Part shown: positions 43,472 through 53,138 of the stretch, piece by piece
How positions within the stretch are numbered: the first letter of the stretch is position 1
Layout: the number at the start of each line of letters is the position of its first letter
NCBI RefSeq assembly: GCF_900007165.1
Contig: NZ_CYGY02000075.1
Span: forward strand, 3,113-67,112
Direction of reading: 5' to 3'
DNA: 64,000 nt
Source of the DNA: Paraburkholderia piptadeniae
GTDB taxonomy: Bacteria; Pseudomonadota; Gammaproteobacteria; Burkholderiales; Burkholderiaceae
Notes under the pieces: generated by a model
Told to the model about the DNA's origin: nothing
Databases searched by the model: none
Seen by the model: the letters and a program-made list of their open reading frames with translations, nothing else
Translations under genes and position numbers: made by a program

Positions 43472-44313
43472 GATTCAACCTCGGAAGCTGCATCAGCAGA
43501 TGCGTATAGCCACTTTGCCTTGATACGAAGCGTCTGGGTTTGATCTGGCAATCCTTCTGGAAAGTCTATTCGCTTCGATTCAAGGCACCTGTGCGCGATC
43601 GCACAGAACCCCGCGAAGCCTCTGCAAGACTGAAAAAGACTGAAATGGCTGATGAGGCCGGCGAAGCGGAGGGATAAGCGATGCATCGTTCGATGTCGAT
43701 CGCGTCCGCGATTACGCGTTGTTCCGCCAACAGTAAGGAAATCGTTTCGCGTCCGCCGCTCTCCTGACGCGGATGATCAGGGTTTTCACGTAGGCGTCCG
43801 TGCCGTAGCGAAAACGAGAGAATAACGGTCCCTTCAGGCGGATCCGTATCTTTTTCTGATCCTGGCTATCTGCCGTAAACCCTTGTCGCAAAAGAGGAAT
43901 CGATCGACGGGCGAAGCCGGTCAGCTACTGGCCGACGCCCTGCGTGTCGAGATTCACTGACCTTTGAACTCCTTGCGTCGCTAGGACAGGGCTTCCCGGG
44001 CGGGATGCTCAGCCAACTTTGAACCCGCGGTTCGTTTAAGTTTGAACTATCCGCGATTTGGTTCAGTGAACTTTGAATTTCCCGTTGCCGGTCACTCTGG
44101 GGAGCGCTGAGCTGCTGCGCTGTATGGGGCGCTCCTGCTGGGGATGGCCCCTTGATAGGCTCGAGTCGGACCGATCAGCGACGTGCGGACCTTTGTGTTC
44201 GCTATGCAATCAGATCTCCTCGCGAGCTACGCAAGGCGACAAGGCGATACAAATTTCACAGAGAACGTTTCCAAACACTGCGGCGACGAACGCACCAGAT
44301 CAGCACCGTGACG
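43472..44313. other. island margin without an intact gene
   Basis: About 840 bases with no convincing coding frame. The segment 43950-44083 contains the left repeat cluster listed separately. GC is visibly lower than the core genes. Probably decayed mobile-element end sequence. Confidence 0.55.
43953..44083 (+). repeat. left cluster of TTCA...TTTGAAC repeats
   Basis: Four degenerate direct repeats with core A-A-C-T-T-T-G-A-A-C: around 43953 (TTCACTGACCTTTGAACT), 44009 (TCAGCCAACTTTGAACC), 44031 (TTCGTTTAAGTTTGAACT) and 44062 (TTCAGTGAACTTTGAAT). Spacing of the middle pair is 22 bp. The same motif recurs in opposite orientation at 48208-48250. This resembles transposase-binding repeats at a transposon end. 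Confidence 0.65.
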
Positions 44314-46323
44314 CTATCGGGAAAGGACTTGCTTCAGTTCCTGCGGGTGCCGTTCCATGTATTTAGGGAATAGCAGTGAGCTACCAGCAGCGCTCAAGTG
44401 ATGATAGTCGTCGAAGCGGTAGATCGGCAGTCCGTCGAAATTAAGCGAACAGACGCTCGCCGTGCAAGGCACGTCATACGTATGCATGATGTCGATCTGG
44501 GGATGAGCGTTCCGGAGCCGCTCCAGCATCGCCTGGATCGGCGCGTGCTGCTCCCGGGCAATCGAGGCATCGAACTGACAAACGTGGCGACTGACAGGGA
44601 ATAGAAGATCGTTGTTGAAGTCGCAGTTGATGAGACCCATGGGAATCATAGGCACATCATTCATCAGGACCACGTGCTTGCCGGCCGCCGACAACTTCAC
44701 GATCGTACTGGCCAGTTCCCGTTCAAGCTGTCCGGGCAAGAATCCGTGTCCGTTAGGACCAGCGTTCGAATCCGTAGATTGGTTAAGATAGTTTTGCCAT
44801 GCAGCAGCCATAAAAACGGTCTTGATTTCTGGCCGTGCTATCAGGTACGCCAGCACGGCCTTGTCGTGATCAACGCACTTGAGATGGTCCTCAAGATACG
44901 TCATGTCGCCAGGTTTGGGCGGTTCGTTTTCGATGGGCGGACAGAGGGTCAACGCTACATCATGTATCGCCATACGCTCGGCCTTGCCAAGCCTGTCGAA
45001 GAAATAGACAAGATGATAAGCGTGCGAATCACCCCAAAGCACGGCCTTGTCGCTTGCGCCCACATCGCCGAGCGTGCAGGTCGCCTCATCGGTGATCTCG
45101 ACGTGAGACCAGCACTTCTTCCCGCGTGGCATGTCAAACAGCGCATCACCTGACCAGCGTACGTCCTCGCGGATCTTCGTCGGGTACGCGAAAAGGAATC
45201 CGTCTGTCAGTTTGCCCGTACCGGCGAGCGCTCCCGAAACAAGCAGCGGCAGCAAGAGAAATCCCACTAGGGCGCGTCCTGTCGGCATGCTAGTTCGCCG
45301 AACTGCGCCCTCGACGTACAGATAGGTCAGAACAGAAAGTGCAAATGCCACGGTGATCGCGACTGCATAGCCAGTCGTTGAATCGAGATCAAGCCTGCGC
45401 AAGGCGAAATAGACTGGCCAGTGCCAAAGGTAGAACGGGTAGGAAACGCGGCCAATGAAGACGGCACCTTCGTTTGCGAGCAAACGATGAAGCGCCAAGG
45501 AGCGGCGGCCTGCATAGATGACCAGTAGCGTCCCACCGCAAGGACCGATAGCGCCAATGCCCGGAAAATGCGATGTCGTGCTGATACCGAGCACTTCCGC
45601 CAAAATGATCAAGAGACCGGCAAGAAACACTACATCGAAGAGCCGCGACTTTTGCGGCTCCTTCTGATGCTCGCGTATTGCTAGCAGCACTCCGACCAGA
45701 AATTCAAAAGCGCGGTACTGCGCGAAGTAATACGAGCCAGCCGTCGGCACGCGCGCAGCGGCCAAGGCCGAAAGGAAGGACGCAACAGTAAGAACCGCCA
45801 ATGCTGGTAGCATCCAGCGCCTTGCCTTTCTGTTCAGCCAGAAAAGCAGCAGCGGAAGGACGACGTAGAACTGCTCTTCAACCGATAGGGACCATGTGTG
45901 CAGCAAGGGCTGATCGGCAGCTTTTGCGTCGAAATAACCCGTCTGCTTTGACAGATAGATGTTTGAGGTCATCGTGGCGACCGCAAGAATGTTCTTCGCC
46001 AGATGAAATGAGTCGTCGGGAAACGAAAAAAGAATGCTGAACGCAAACGTCGCAGCAAGGACAAGAAAAAGCGCCGGGGCTAACCGTTTTGCTCGTCGGG
46101 CATAGAAGCCGGGAAACGAAAATGTACCAGTCCGCAGATCCCCAAGAATCGAAGTCGTGACAACGAAACCTGAGATCGTGAAGAAAACGTCGACACCCGT
46201 GAATCCGCCCGCGAATGACGAGAATCCGGCGTGTGCGAGCGCGACGGAGAGAACTGCTACGGCACGTAGTCCGTCAATGTCGGAACGATAATGAGGAGAC
46301 AGATGTCGGGGCGGGTGATTCAC
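44314..46323 (-). CDS. acyltransferase-3 / SGNH fusion (OafA-type surface polysaccharide acylation)
   Basis: A 669-aa integral membrane protein. The N-terminal ~370 residues are an acyltransferase-3 domain of about ten membrane segments: RSDIDGLRAVAVLSVALAHAG has the catalytic His region, GGFTGVDVFFTISGFVVT, the Arg-Arg pair in FYARRAKRLAPAL and HTWSLSVEEQFYVVLP. The C-terminal periplasmic domain is an SGNH esterase-like fold with GDSHAYH and a late DDYHHLS (Asp/His pair). Such fusions O-acetylate lipopolysaccharide or other surface glycans. Starts with GTG at 46323. Lies alone in a low-GC island, suggesting acquired serotype-type variation. Confidence 0.9.
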   Translation of the reverse strand: MNHPPRHLSPHYRSDIDGLRAVAVLSVALAHAGFSSFAGGFTGVDVFFTISGFVVTTSILGDLRTGTFSFPGFYARRAKRLAPALFLVLAATFAFSILFSFPDDSFHLAKNILAVATMTSNIYLSKQTGYFDAKAADQPLLHTWSLSVEEQFYVVLPLLLFWLNRKARRWMLPALAVLTVASFLSALAAARVPTAGSYYFAQYRAFEFLVGVLLAIREHQKEPQKSRLFDVVFLAGLLIILAEVLGISTTSHFPGIGAIGPCGGTLLVIYAGRRSLALHRLLANEGAVFIGRVSYPFYLWHWPVYFALRRLDLDSTTGYAVAITVAFALSVLTYLYVEGAVRRTSMPTGRALVGFLLLPLLVSGALAGTGKLTDGFLFAYPTKIREDVRWSGDALFDMPRGKKCWSHVEITDEATCTLGDVGASDKAVLWGDSHAYHLVYFFDRLGKAERMAIHDVALTLCPPIENEPPKPGDMTYLEDHLKCVDHDKAVLAYLIARPEIKTVFMAAAWQNYLNQSTDSNAGPNGHGFLPGQLERELASTIVKLSAAGKHVVLMNDVPMIPMGLINCDFNNDLLFPVSRHVCQFDASIAREQHAPIQAMLERLRNAHPQIDIMHTYDVPCTASVCSLNFDGLPIYRFDDYHHLSAAGSSLLFPKYMERHPQELKQVLSR

Positions 46324-46680
46324 AAGGGTTCTCGCTTCAAATTGCGGCCCAAATCATATCAGGCTGTGGCGCAGCCCCTGGACCCGCTGCGCGCTCATTG
46401 ACAGCGCGCGTCAAGGCCCCACGTGCCATCAATTCCGATGACATCGTCGTGCGATGGATTTGAATGGCTGCTTTTGGAAAGCGCGAATGTCCTTGTGGGG
46501 TCATTCACGGAAGAAGTTCCGCACGGCGAGAGGGAGAGCGAAATCGACGGTAGGCGACAATCTTCCCGTGTGACTAAGTTACCCTCAGGAACGAGTCACT
46601 GCTCGGTGCGCCAGAGGTCCGTCAGTAGCATGAGCACGCCGACGATCGCGACGAGTCAAGAGTGGACCGAACGTTTTACC
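46324..46680. other. island spacer without a recognised gene
   Basis: About 360 bases upstream of the acyltransferase gene. No frame has plausible composition and ribosome site. May contain the acyltransferase promoter. Confidence 0.5.
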
Positions 46681-46857
46681 TAGAGCCACATATGAAACGA
46701 AACGGCCCTGCATGGGCCACGACGATATTCGCGATCGCGAGAACGACGTAGAGCCCTCCTGCCCGGCCGTGAAGTCGTCTCCAAAACGATTCGCGGCGCG
46801 CGGCGATGCTTCCCGTCCTGATGTTTCCTGTATCAACGCGTGCGCGGTCACTTAATC
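46681..46857 (-). pseudogene. small fragment resembling a cytochrome b561-type C-terminus
   Basis: Reading the minus strand in one frame gives TGNIRTGSIAARRESFWRR then LHGRAGGLYVVLAIANIVVA followed by a stop. The LH-G-R-x-G and hydrophobic AIANIV pattern looks like the last helix of a b561-like membrane protein. No start codon or upstream coding is present; the preceding sequence is vapC. Treat as a relic. Confidence 0.3.
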
Positions 46858-47246
46858 AAGCGCATTCCTGCGACCTTCGAAGCCGCCACGTCGAAAGTGG
46901 TCGTGTACTCGCATCCGGCGACGTGCCCCGACCGCTCGATCAGACAATCCGCAAAGTCTCCCTTCGCAGATGCTGAGAAAATGCGAAGCGCCTTTCGCAC
47001 CGTGTCAGCACCTTCAACGAGCAGCTCCTTGGTGCCGATCATCGAATCGATGATGTCCTTCATCTGCTCGCGCTCGACGCCATAGCAGCGCTCGAGCACC
47101 CATACCACCTCGACCAGCGCAACCTGAGAAACGTACCCCGGCCGCTCGGCCGACAGGGACTCCATCAGCGCCGTCGCCTTCTTCGATTGCACGGCATCGT
47201 CCTGGGCGAAGTAGCGGACCAGGACGTTCGTATCCAGTCCGATCAT
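46848..47246 (-). CDS. vapC: VapC-type PIN-domain toxin ribonuclease
   Basis: A 132-aa PIN-domain RNase. The acidic catalytic residues are present: Asp5 in MIGLDTNVLVRY, Glu46 in QVALVEVVW, and Asp97/Asp100 in GDFADCLI. Its ATG overlaps the antitoxin stop by four bases. VapC toxins cleave tRNA or rRNA when free of antitoxin. The module lies inside the repeat-bounded island and may stabilise it. Confidence 0.93.
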   Translation of the reverse strand: MIGLDTNVLVRYFAQDDAVQSKKATALMESLSAERPGYVSQVALVEVVWVLERCYGVEREQMKDIIDSMIGTKELLVEGADTVRKALRIFSASAKGDFADCLIERSGHVAGCEYTTTFDVAASKVAGMRLIK

Positions 47247-47488
47247 CGCGCGGATGCTCCCTGTTCCGCGACGGCCCGGTTCATGTCTTCGACCGACACC
47301 GGTTTAGCGGGCTTCTTCACGATGCCCTTGAGCGACGTGAGCGAGCGCGTGGCCGGATAAACTTCATACCGGCCCGTCGCCTCATTGAAGCTGAATTCGA
47401 TCCGATCGCCGGACTGCAAGCCAAGCTGATTGCGCACGTCCACGGGGATCGTGACCTGGCCCTTCGAAGTGATAGTTGCTGCGGTCAT
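47243..47488 (-). CDS. vapB: AbrB-type VapB antitoxin
   Basis: An 81-aa antitoxin. The N-terminal swapped-hairpin AbrB/MazE DNA-binding domain is ATITSKGQVTIPVDVRNQLGLQSGDRIEF; the C-terminal tail (about residues 50-81) would wrap the toxin. GGAGG lies 7 nt before ATG 47488; an in-frame extension to 47545 covers the operator and is not used. Autoregulation through the palindrome just upstream is expected. Confidence 0.92.
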   Translation of the reverse strand: MTAATITSKGQVTIPVDVRNQLGLQSGDRIEFSFNEATGRYEVYPATRSLTSLKGIVKKPAKPVSVEDMNRAVAEQGASAR

Positions 47489-47506
47489 GATGGTACCTCC
47501 AATATT

Positions 47507-47524
47507 CCTTACCTTAAGGTAAGG
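47507..47524. promoter_or_regulatory. vapBC operator palindrome
   Basis: CCTTACCTTAAGGTAAGG is a perfect 18-bp palindrome 18 nt upstream of vapB, the normal position for VapB/VapBC autorepression. Confidence 0.75.
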
Positions 47525-47545
47525 CAATAGGAAAGGCAAGGCCAC

Positions 47546-48208
47546 CGGAAAACTGCCTGATGAACTGCAAACGATTGTCGGAGCCAGGGGCCGGCTGCGT
47601 CAGGATGCGCGCGTGCGCCAGCGGCACAAGGCGCGCAGCACGTTCATGAGCCGGATGACGGTGTTGACGCCCTGCACGAGCGCGGCCAACTGCAGCGTGA
47701 ATGGTGTGGCCCGGTCCGACGACTCGACTTAACGGGCGGCCCCATGCGCCGCGCGATGCACCGGCAGATATAGAGGCCGGAGCCCGTGCCGCCCGTTAAG
47801 CCGTCGTGCGCGGACGACGGCCCAACTCAGCGGATCAAACAGCGTGGACAGCGCCGCGGCCGGAATCAGCGCGCCCGGGTTCGAGACGTCCAGCGTGAGC
47901 ACATCACCCTGGCACTATGCGTCCACGCTGACGGGCCCCGTGCCGTACTGGACGGCATTCGTCAGCAGGTGTCGGGATACGACGCTGGCGCATGCCATGT
48001 CCGATGATCTGCTCCTCGCGGCGGGGCTCAGTGTTGGCTAAGCCTCTTGCTGCGCCGGGCGCCAAGGGTTTTTACTGATGTTGTGCGGGCTGCGTCATTG
48101 CGCATGAAATACGACGGGCGGGACGTTAAGGCTGCTGCGTCAGATGACGATGGTTCACGATAGTAAATTATTGTATTTGCGAGATATTTTCGTCTTCGAC
48201 GGCACGCT
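47546..48208. other. decayed island segment upstream of vapBC
   Basis: No intact gene. It contains the histidine-kinase remnant (47600-48015) described separately and AT-rich sequence to the right-hand repeat cluster. Confidence 0.6.
47600..48015 (-). pseudogene. histidine-kinase ATPase domain remnant
   Basis: Minus-strand translation in successive frames gives HLLTNAVQYGTGPVSVDA (N-box), an in-frame TAG, DVLTLDVSNPGALIPAA and LSTLFDPLSW, then after a frameshift GGTGSGLYICRCIARRMG (G2 box), then after another shift VESSDRATPFTLQL and a tail ending at TGA 47600-47602. This is the C-terminal HATPase of a sensor kinase, disabled by one stop and two shifts. A 13-bp inverted repeat (CTTAACGGGCGGC at 47728-47740, complement at 47788-47800) brackets the G2 box and coincides with both shifts. 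Confidence 0.72.
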
Positions 48209-48250
48209 CGAAGTTCAAACTTAAGTGAACAAAGTTCAGAGTTGGATGAA
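48208..48250 (-). repeat. right cluster of TTCA...TTTGAAC repeats
   Basis: On the minus strand two tandem copies 22 bp apart: TTCATCCAACTCTGAACTTTG (48250-48230, one mismatch in the core) and TTCACTTAAGTTTGAACTTC (48228-48209). They match the left cluster at 43953-44083 in inverted orientation, so together they look like the two ends of a mobile element about 4.3 kb long. Confidence 0.65.
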
Positions 48251-48265
48251 CCTCGACACCCCTTC

Positions 48266-48294
48266 TTGAATTTGTAATTCCCCGTCCATATAAT
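48266..48294 (+). promoter_or_regulatory. groESL promoter
   Basis: TTGAAT at 48266 and a perfect TATAAT at 48289 are separated by 17 bp. The CIRCE operator begins on the last base of the -10 box. A heat-shock sigma promoter (CTTGAA ... CCCCGTCCAT) overlaps it, though its spacing looks short. Confidence 0.78.
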
Positions 48295-48320
48295 TAGCAC
48301 TCACTGCACGAGAGTGCTAA
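48294..48320. promoter_or_regulatory. CIRCE operator (HrcA site)
   Basis: TTAGCACTC, 9-nt spacer, GAGTGCTAA: the exact CIRCE inverted repeat bound by the heat-shock repressor HrcA. It covers the initiation region of the groES-groEL transcript. Confidence 0.96.
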
Positions 48321-48393
48321 CAACTTCGCCGGCTGGCTCCGCCAGCTGGCTTTCCTCAGCGTACTTCAGTCCCAATCAAGAGAGGATCTATCC

Positions 48394-48684
48394 ATGAACC
48401 TTCGTCCTTTGCATGATCGCGTGATCGTCAAGCGTCTGGATCAGGAAACCAAGACCGCATCGGGTATCGTGATCCCCGACGCAGCAGCAGAAAAGCCGGA
48501 TCAAGGCGAAGTGCTGGCCATCGGCCCGGGCAAGCGTGACGACAAGGGCAACCCGATCGCGCTCGACGTGAAGGTCGGCGACCGCGTCCTGTTCGGCAAA
48601 TACGCAGGCCAGACCGTCAAGGTTGATGGCAACGAACTGCTGGTGATGCGCGAAGAAGACATCATGGCCGTTGTCAACAAGTAA
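48394..48684 (+). CDS. groES: co-chaperonin GroES
   Basis: 96-aa ring-forming co-chaperonin. MNLRPLHDRVIVKRLDQETKTASGIVIPD is the family start, with the GroEL-binding mobile loop around residues 16-32. Continues GEVLAIGPGKRDDKGN and ends EEDIMAVVNK. GAGAGGA precedes the ATG. First gene of the CIRCE-controlled heat-shock operon. Confidence 0.98.
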   Translation: MNLRPLHDRVIVKRLDQETKTASGIVIPDAAAEKPDQGEVLAIGPGKRDDKGNPIALDVKVGDRVLFGKYAGQTVKVDGNELLVMREEDIMAVVNK

Positions 48685-48743
48685 GCACTTGTTCCAGTAA
48701 GTACTTGTTCCGGTTCATTCTCAAGAATTCAAGGAGTTAGAAG

Positions 48744-50384
<1,641 letters not shown>

Positions 50385-50407
50385 TTTCCGGCAATGGGAA
50401 TACATGC

Positions 50408-50435
50408 GGGAAGCGCGTCGCGAGGCGTGCTTCCC
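50408..50435. other. hairpin downstream of groEL
   Basis: GGGAAGC and GCTTCCC pair with a 14-nt loop just after groEL but are followed by an A-run rather than T-run on the plus strand. It may be an mRNA 3' structure; the true terminator now lies beyond the inserted IS (51811-51832). Confidence 0.45.
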
Positions 50436-50460
50436 AAAAAACAAATCTATGGTCCCCTCC

Positions 50461-50711
50461 GTTTTTGCAACACTGACTTTCGATGTGTGATTGGCTTGCC
50501 TAAATCTATCCGGCGTCGTTGTGGGGATTACTCCCCGCGCCACGATGAGAGTCGCGCCTGACAGTCCTTAAAAAGACCGCGGCCTCGAAGGCCGATTTTT
50601 GTGGCAGGTTGTCCGTCAGGCCGTTGTGCCGTTTACGTCATCAAATTTCAGCGGTCGCAAAACCAGTTGGTGATTCGTCACTTCGTTTCAGCAAGATAGG
50701 GCGTCGGCGGA
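50461..50711 (-). ncRNA. candidate bridge-RNA-bearing non-coding end of the IS
   Basis: About 250 nt downstream of the recombinase stop with no gene. In the IS1111 group this end encodes the bridge RNA that pairs with target and donor DNA. Contains a strong hairpin (GGCCTCGAAGGCC near 50583 followed by ATTTTTG). AAATCTAT at 50502-50509 repeats the left element-target junction (50443-50450), a possible guide segment. Inference from the family only. Confidence 0.45.
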
Positions 50712-51737
50712 TCAGGCAGGTCCGCCGGTCGGCTCCGGGTTAAAGGTTGCATAGTGGGTTGCCAGCGCCCATGCCGTTCGAGCGAGCTTGTTTGCCAGCG
50801 CGCAAGCCACGACGTTCGAGTGCCGTCTGGTGAGCATGCCCCGGACCCAATCGGCAAGCCGGCCCGTTTGCCGCTCCAGCCGCTGCATATAGGAACGGGC
50901 GCACTGCACCAGCAGGCGCCGGAGATTCTTGTCACCCCGTTTGCTGATGCCCAGCAAATTTGATTTGCCTCCCGTACTGTACTGGCGGGGCACCAGGCCG
51001 ATGGACGCAGCAAAATCCCGACTGCAGCCGAACTGTTTGCCATCCCCCATCTCCGCCGCCAATACACTGGCCGTAATGGGGCCAACGCCGGGGATGCTCA
51101 GCAGACGCTGACCGAGATCGTCGGCGGCGAGTTGCTGGGTGATTTCCTTCTCGATGGCCGTAATTTGTTCGCCGAGATACTTGTAGTGTTTGTGCAGGCG
51201 TTCAAGCGTCGTGACCAGGTGCGGCGGCAATGAATGCTCTTCTAGCACGGCGGGCAGACGCGTGATAACCGCCTTGCCCTTGGGCAGGCTGATGCCAAAT
51301 TCAAGCAGGAAGCCGTGGATCTGATTGGTAGTCTTCGTGCGATCGCGCACCAGCGACTCGCGGACCCGGTGCAGGGCGGACAGCGTTTGCTGCAGCTCCG
51401 TCTTTGGCGTCACAAATCGCATGGACGGGCGGGATGCCGCTTCGCAGATCGCCTCCGCGTCCACGAAGTCGTTCTTGTTGCTCTTGACGAAGGGGCGCAC
51501 GAACTGCGGCGAAATGAGCTTGACCTCATGTCCGAATCCAGCCAGCCTGCGTGCCATGTAATGGGCTCCAGCACAGGCTTCCATGACCACCGTACAGGCG
51601 TGAAACGTGGCAAAGAACTCAACCAGTTGCTTGCGGCTCACCTTCTTGCGAAACACAGCTTTACCTTGCTTGTTCTGGCCGTGAAGATGAAACGAATGTT
51701 TGCCCAGATCGATTCCAACCAGCGTCACGCTATCCAT
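50712..51737 (-). CDS. IS110-family transposase (DEDD recombinase)
   Basis: 341-aa DEDD/serine recombinase. Catalytic acids are Asp10 (LVGIDLGKHS), Glu53 (VVMEACAGAHY), Asp90 and Asp93 (NKNDFVDAEAI). The C-terminal transposase-20 domain has LLSIPGVGPITASVLAAEMGD and the Ser region SRDFAASIGLVPRQYSTGGK. GGAG precedes ATG 51737. Intact and probably functional. Confidence 0.93.
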   Translation of the reverse strand: MDSVTLVGIDLGKHSFHLHGQNKQGKAVFRKKVSRKQLVEFFATFHACTVVMEACAGAHYMARRLAGFGHEVKLISPQFVRPFVKSNKNDFVDAEAICEAASRPSMRFVTPKTELQQTLSALHRVRESLVRDRTKTTNQIHGFLLEFGISLPKGKAVITRLPAVLEEHSLPPHLVTTLERLHKHYKYLGEQITAIEKEITQQLAADDLGQRLLSIPGVGPITASVLAAEMGDGKQFGCSRDFAASIGLVPRQYSTGGKSNLLGISKRGDKNLRRLLVQCARSYMQRLERQTGRLADWVRGMLTRRHSNVVACALANKLARTAWALATHYATFNPEPTGGPA

Positions 51738-51810
51738 TGATGGTCTCCAGAAAGAAAAACACCCTACAGCGTAACCCGCTCGTAGGGTGGAGGGGACCAT
51801 CTCATTAAGA

Positions 51811-51832
51811 CCCGCAGCGATGCGGGTTTTTT
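51811..51832 (+). terminator. rho-independent terminator, probably that of groESL
   Basis: CCCGCA, GCGA tetraloop, TGCGGG, then TTTTTT. It lies just right of the IS; without the IS it would be about 75 nt after the groEL stop. Confidence 0.8.
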
Positions 51833-52017
51833 GTTTGCGCTTCCGGCAGGCAAGCCATGTTCTGGCCGCCGCGATGCCGATTGCTTCAGCGTTGTTTCAA
51901 CAGAAAGATCCGACTTGCCAATTCGTGCTTGATTATCGGGTTGATGCGAAAGCAGTGATGTGGACGCGCCCTCCGCAAGCTGCGAGCGGAGGGCGGAAAA
52001 TGACGGAACCCAACAGG

Positions 52018-52878
52018 TCAGTGCCGTGCCTCGCCCGGCGGCGGCTCCTTGCCTCCGGCAAGCGGCACGTCTTCATCGCTGCTGCGTGCCCAGAAGAAGC
52101 GGTCCGGCAGGTAAGCGCCCATACCCGGGCGAAACGCGGCCTGCGTCGCCTGGAACAGATACTCCTGCGCTTCGCGCACCGCTTCGGCGGGCTCCTGGCC
52201 GTTCGCCAGCAGCGCGGCGATCGCGGCGCCGAGCGTATCGGTGATGCCCATGACGCGCTGCTGGGCGCGATCCCACATGTCCTGCCGTATCTGGCCTTCG
52301 TCGCTGAATAGCGTATTGACGAGCCGGTGCGTGCCCGTTTCCGTCGACAGAATGTATTCGCAGCCTTGCGCCAGAAGATGCGAGATCGCCGCATCGAGCG
52401 TCGGCGCTTCAGCGTCGCCGTCCGGCTGCGCAAGCGCGAGTAGCGCTGTGGTGTCGGCGACGAGCAGCGTCGTCTGCGGCGCGAGCAGATCGGCGATCGC
52501 CTCGCGCAACTCGTCGGCGGCGAGCACGTGTTCGTCGTCGAGCGTGAAGTCGGGGGCGAGAATCAGCGGGATGTCGTCGTAATCGGCGACCACTTCGGCG
52601 ATTGCGCTGACCACTTCCGCGCGCGTTGCCGCACCGACCTTGAACGCCGCGATGGGCATGTCTTCCAGCAGCATCCGCGCCTGGGTCGCGACGACTTCCG
52701 GGTCGAGCCCGGTCACTTCGTCGCAATTCGCCGAGTCGCGCACCGTGTAGCCGGTCAGCACGGACACGCCGTGGCAGCCCATGCTGGCAAGCGTCATCAG
52801 GTCGGCTTGCAGCCCGGCGCCGCCCGTCGGATCGGAGAGGCCGAAAGTGAGAACGATGGGAGGGGTGTCGCTGGCCAT
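52018..52878 (-). CDS. thiD: hydroxymethylpyrimidine/phosphomethylpyrimidine kinase-like protein
   Basis: 286-aa ribokinase-fold kinase of thiamine synthesis. LTFGLSDPTGGAGLQADLMTL is the ThiD N-terminus, MGCHGVSVLTGYTVRDS follows, and GITDTLGAAIAALLANG corresponds to the GTGC anion-hole motif but reads G-I-T-D-T-L-G-A rather than GTGC. It belongs to the divergent ThiD-like branch of Burkholderiales. ATG 52878 chosen since family similarity starts there. Divergent from the rubredoxin gene. Confidence 0.85.
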   Translation of the reverse strand: MASDTPPIVLTFGLSDPTGGAGLQADLMTLASMGCHGVSVLTGYTVRDSANCDEVTGLDPEVVATQARMLLEDMPIAAFKVGAATRAEVVSAIAEVVADYDDIPLILAPDFTLDDEHVLAADELREAIADLLAPQTTLLVADTTALLALAQPDGDAEAPTLDAAISHLLAQGCEYILSTETGTHRLVNTLFSDEGQIRQDMWDRAQQRVMGITDTLGAAIAALLANGQEPAEAVREAQEYLFQATQAAFRPGMGAYLPDRFFWARSSDEDVPLAGGKEPPPGEARH

Positions 52879-53138
52879 GAAATCTTTGATGAGTCGATAA
52901 GCGGGGCGTTCGTGGGCCGTGGGCGCGCGAGGCGCCGATGGGGCCCGCAGACGGCTCAATTATGCGGCTTTATATCGGCAGCCGGCATTTTTTCGCATCA
53001 GCCGGTCTGTCCCATCATAGATAAAGCGGCCACGGGGCCGCTCGGAGCCGCTCGGGCCCCGCATCCGCTAGGCATAGGGGCGGCAACACGGTACCATCAT
53101 GGCTCCCGTTTCCACGGACTTTTCGACGCGACTCAAGA

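Larger units (their letters stand above)
50449..51800 (-). mobile_element. IS110-family (IS1111-type) insertion sequence
   Basis: One recombinase gene (minus strand) bounded by 12-bp inverted repeats, ATGGTCCCCTCC at 50449-50460 and GGAGGGGACCAT at 51789-51800. IS1111-type elements carry sub-terminal repeats, so true ends may be a few bases outside. CT lies immediately outside each repeat (50447-50448 and 51801-51802). The element has separated groEL from the hairpin terminator at 51811. The long non-coding end is downstream of the gene. Confidence 0.8.

Noticed and set aside
48265..48290. Sigma-32 promoter for groESL as the main promoter
   Set aside because: CTTGAA and CCCCGTCCAT are only 9 nt apart, shorter than usual; the sigma-70 pair with 17-bp spacing fits better.
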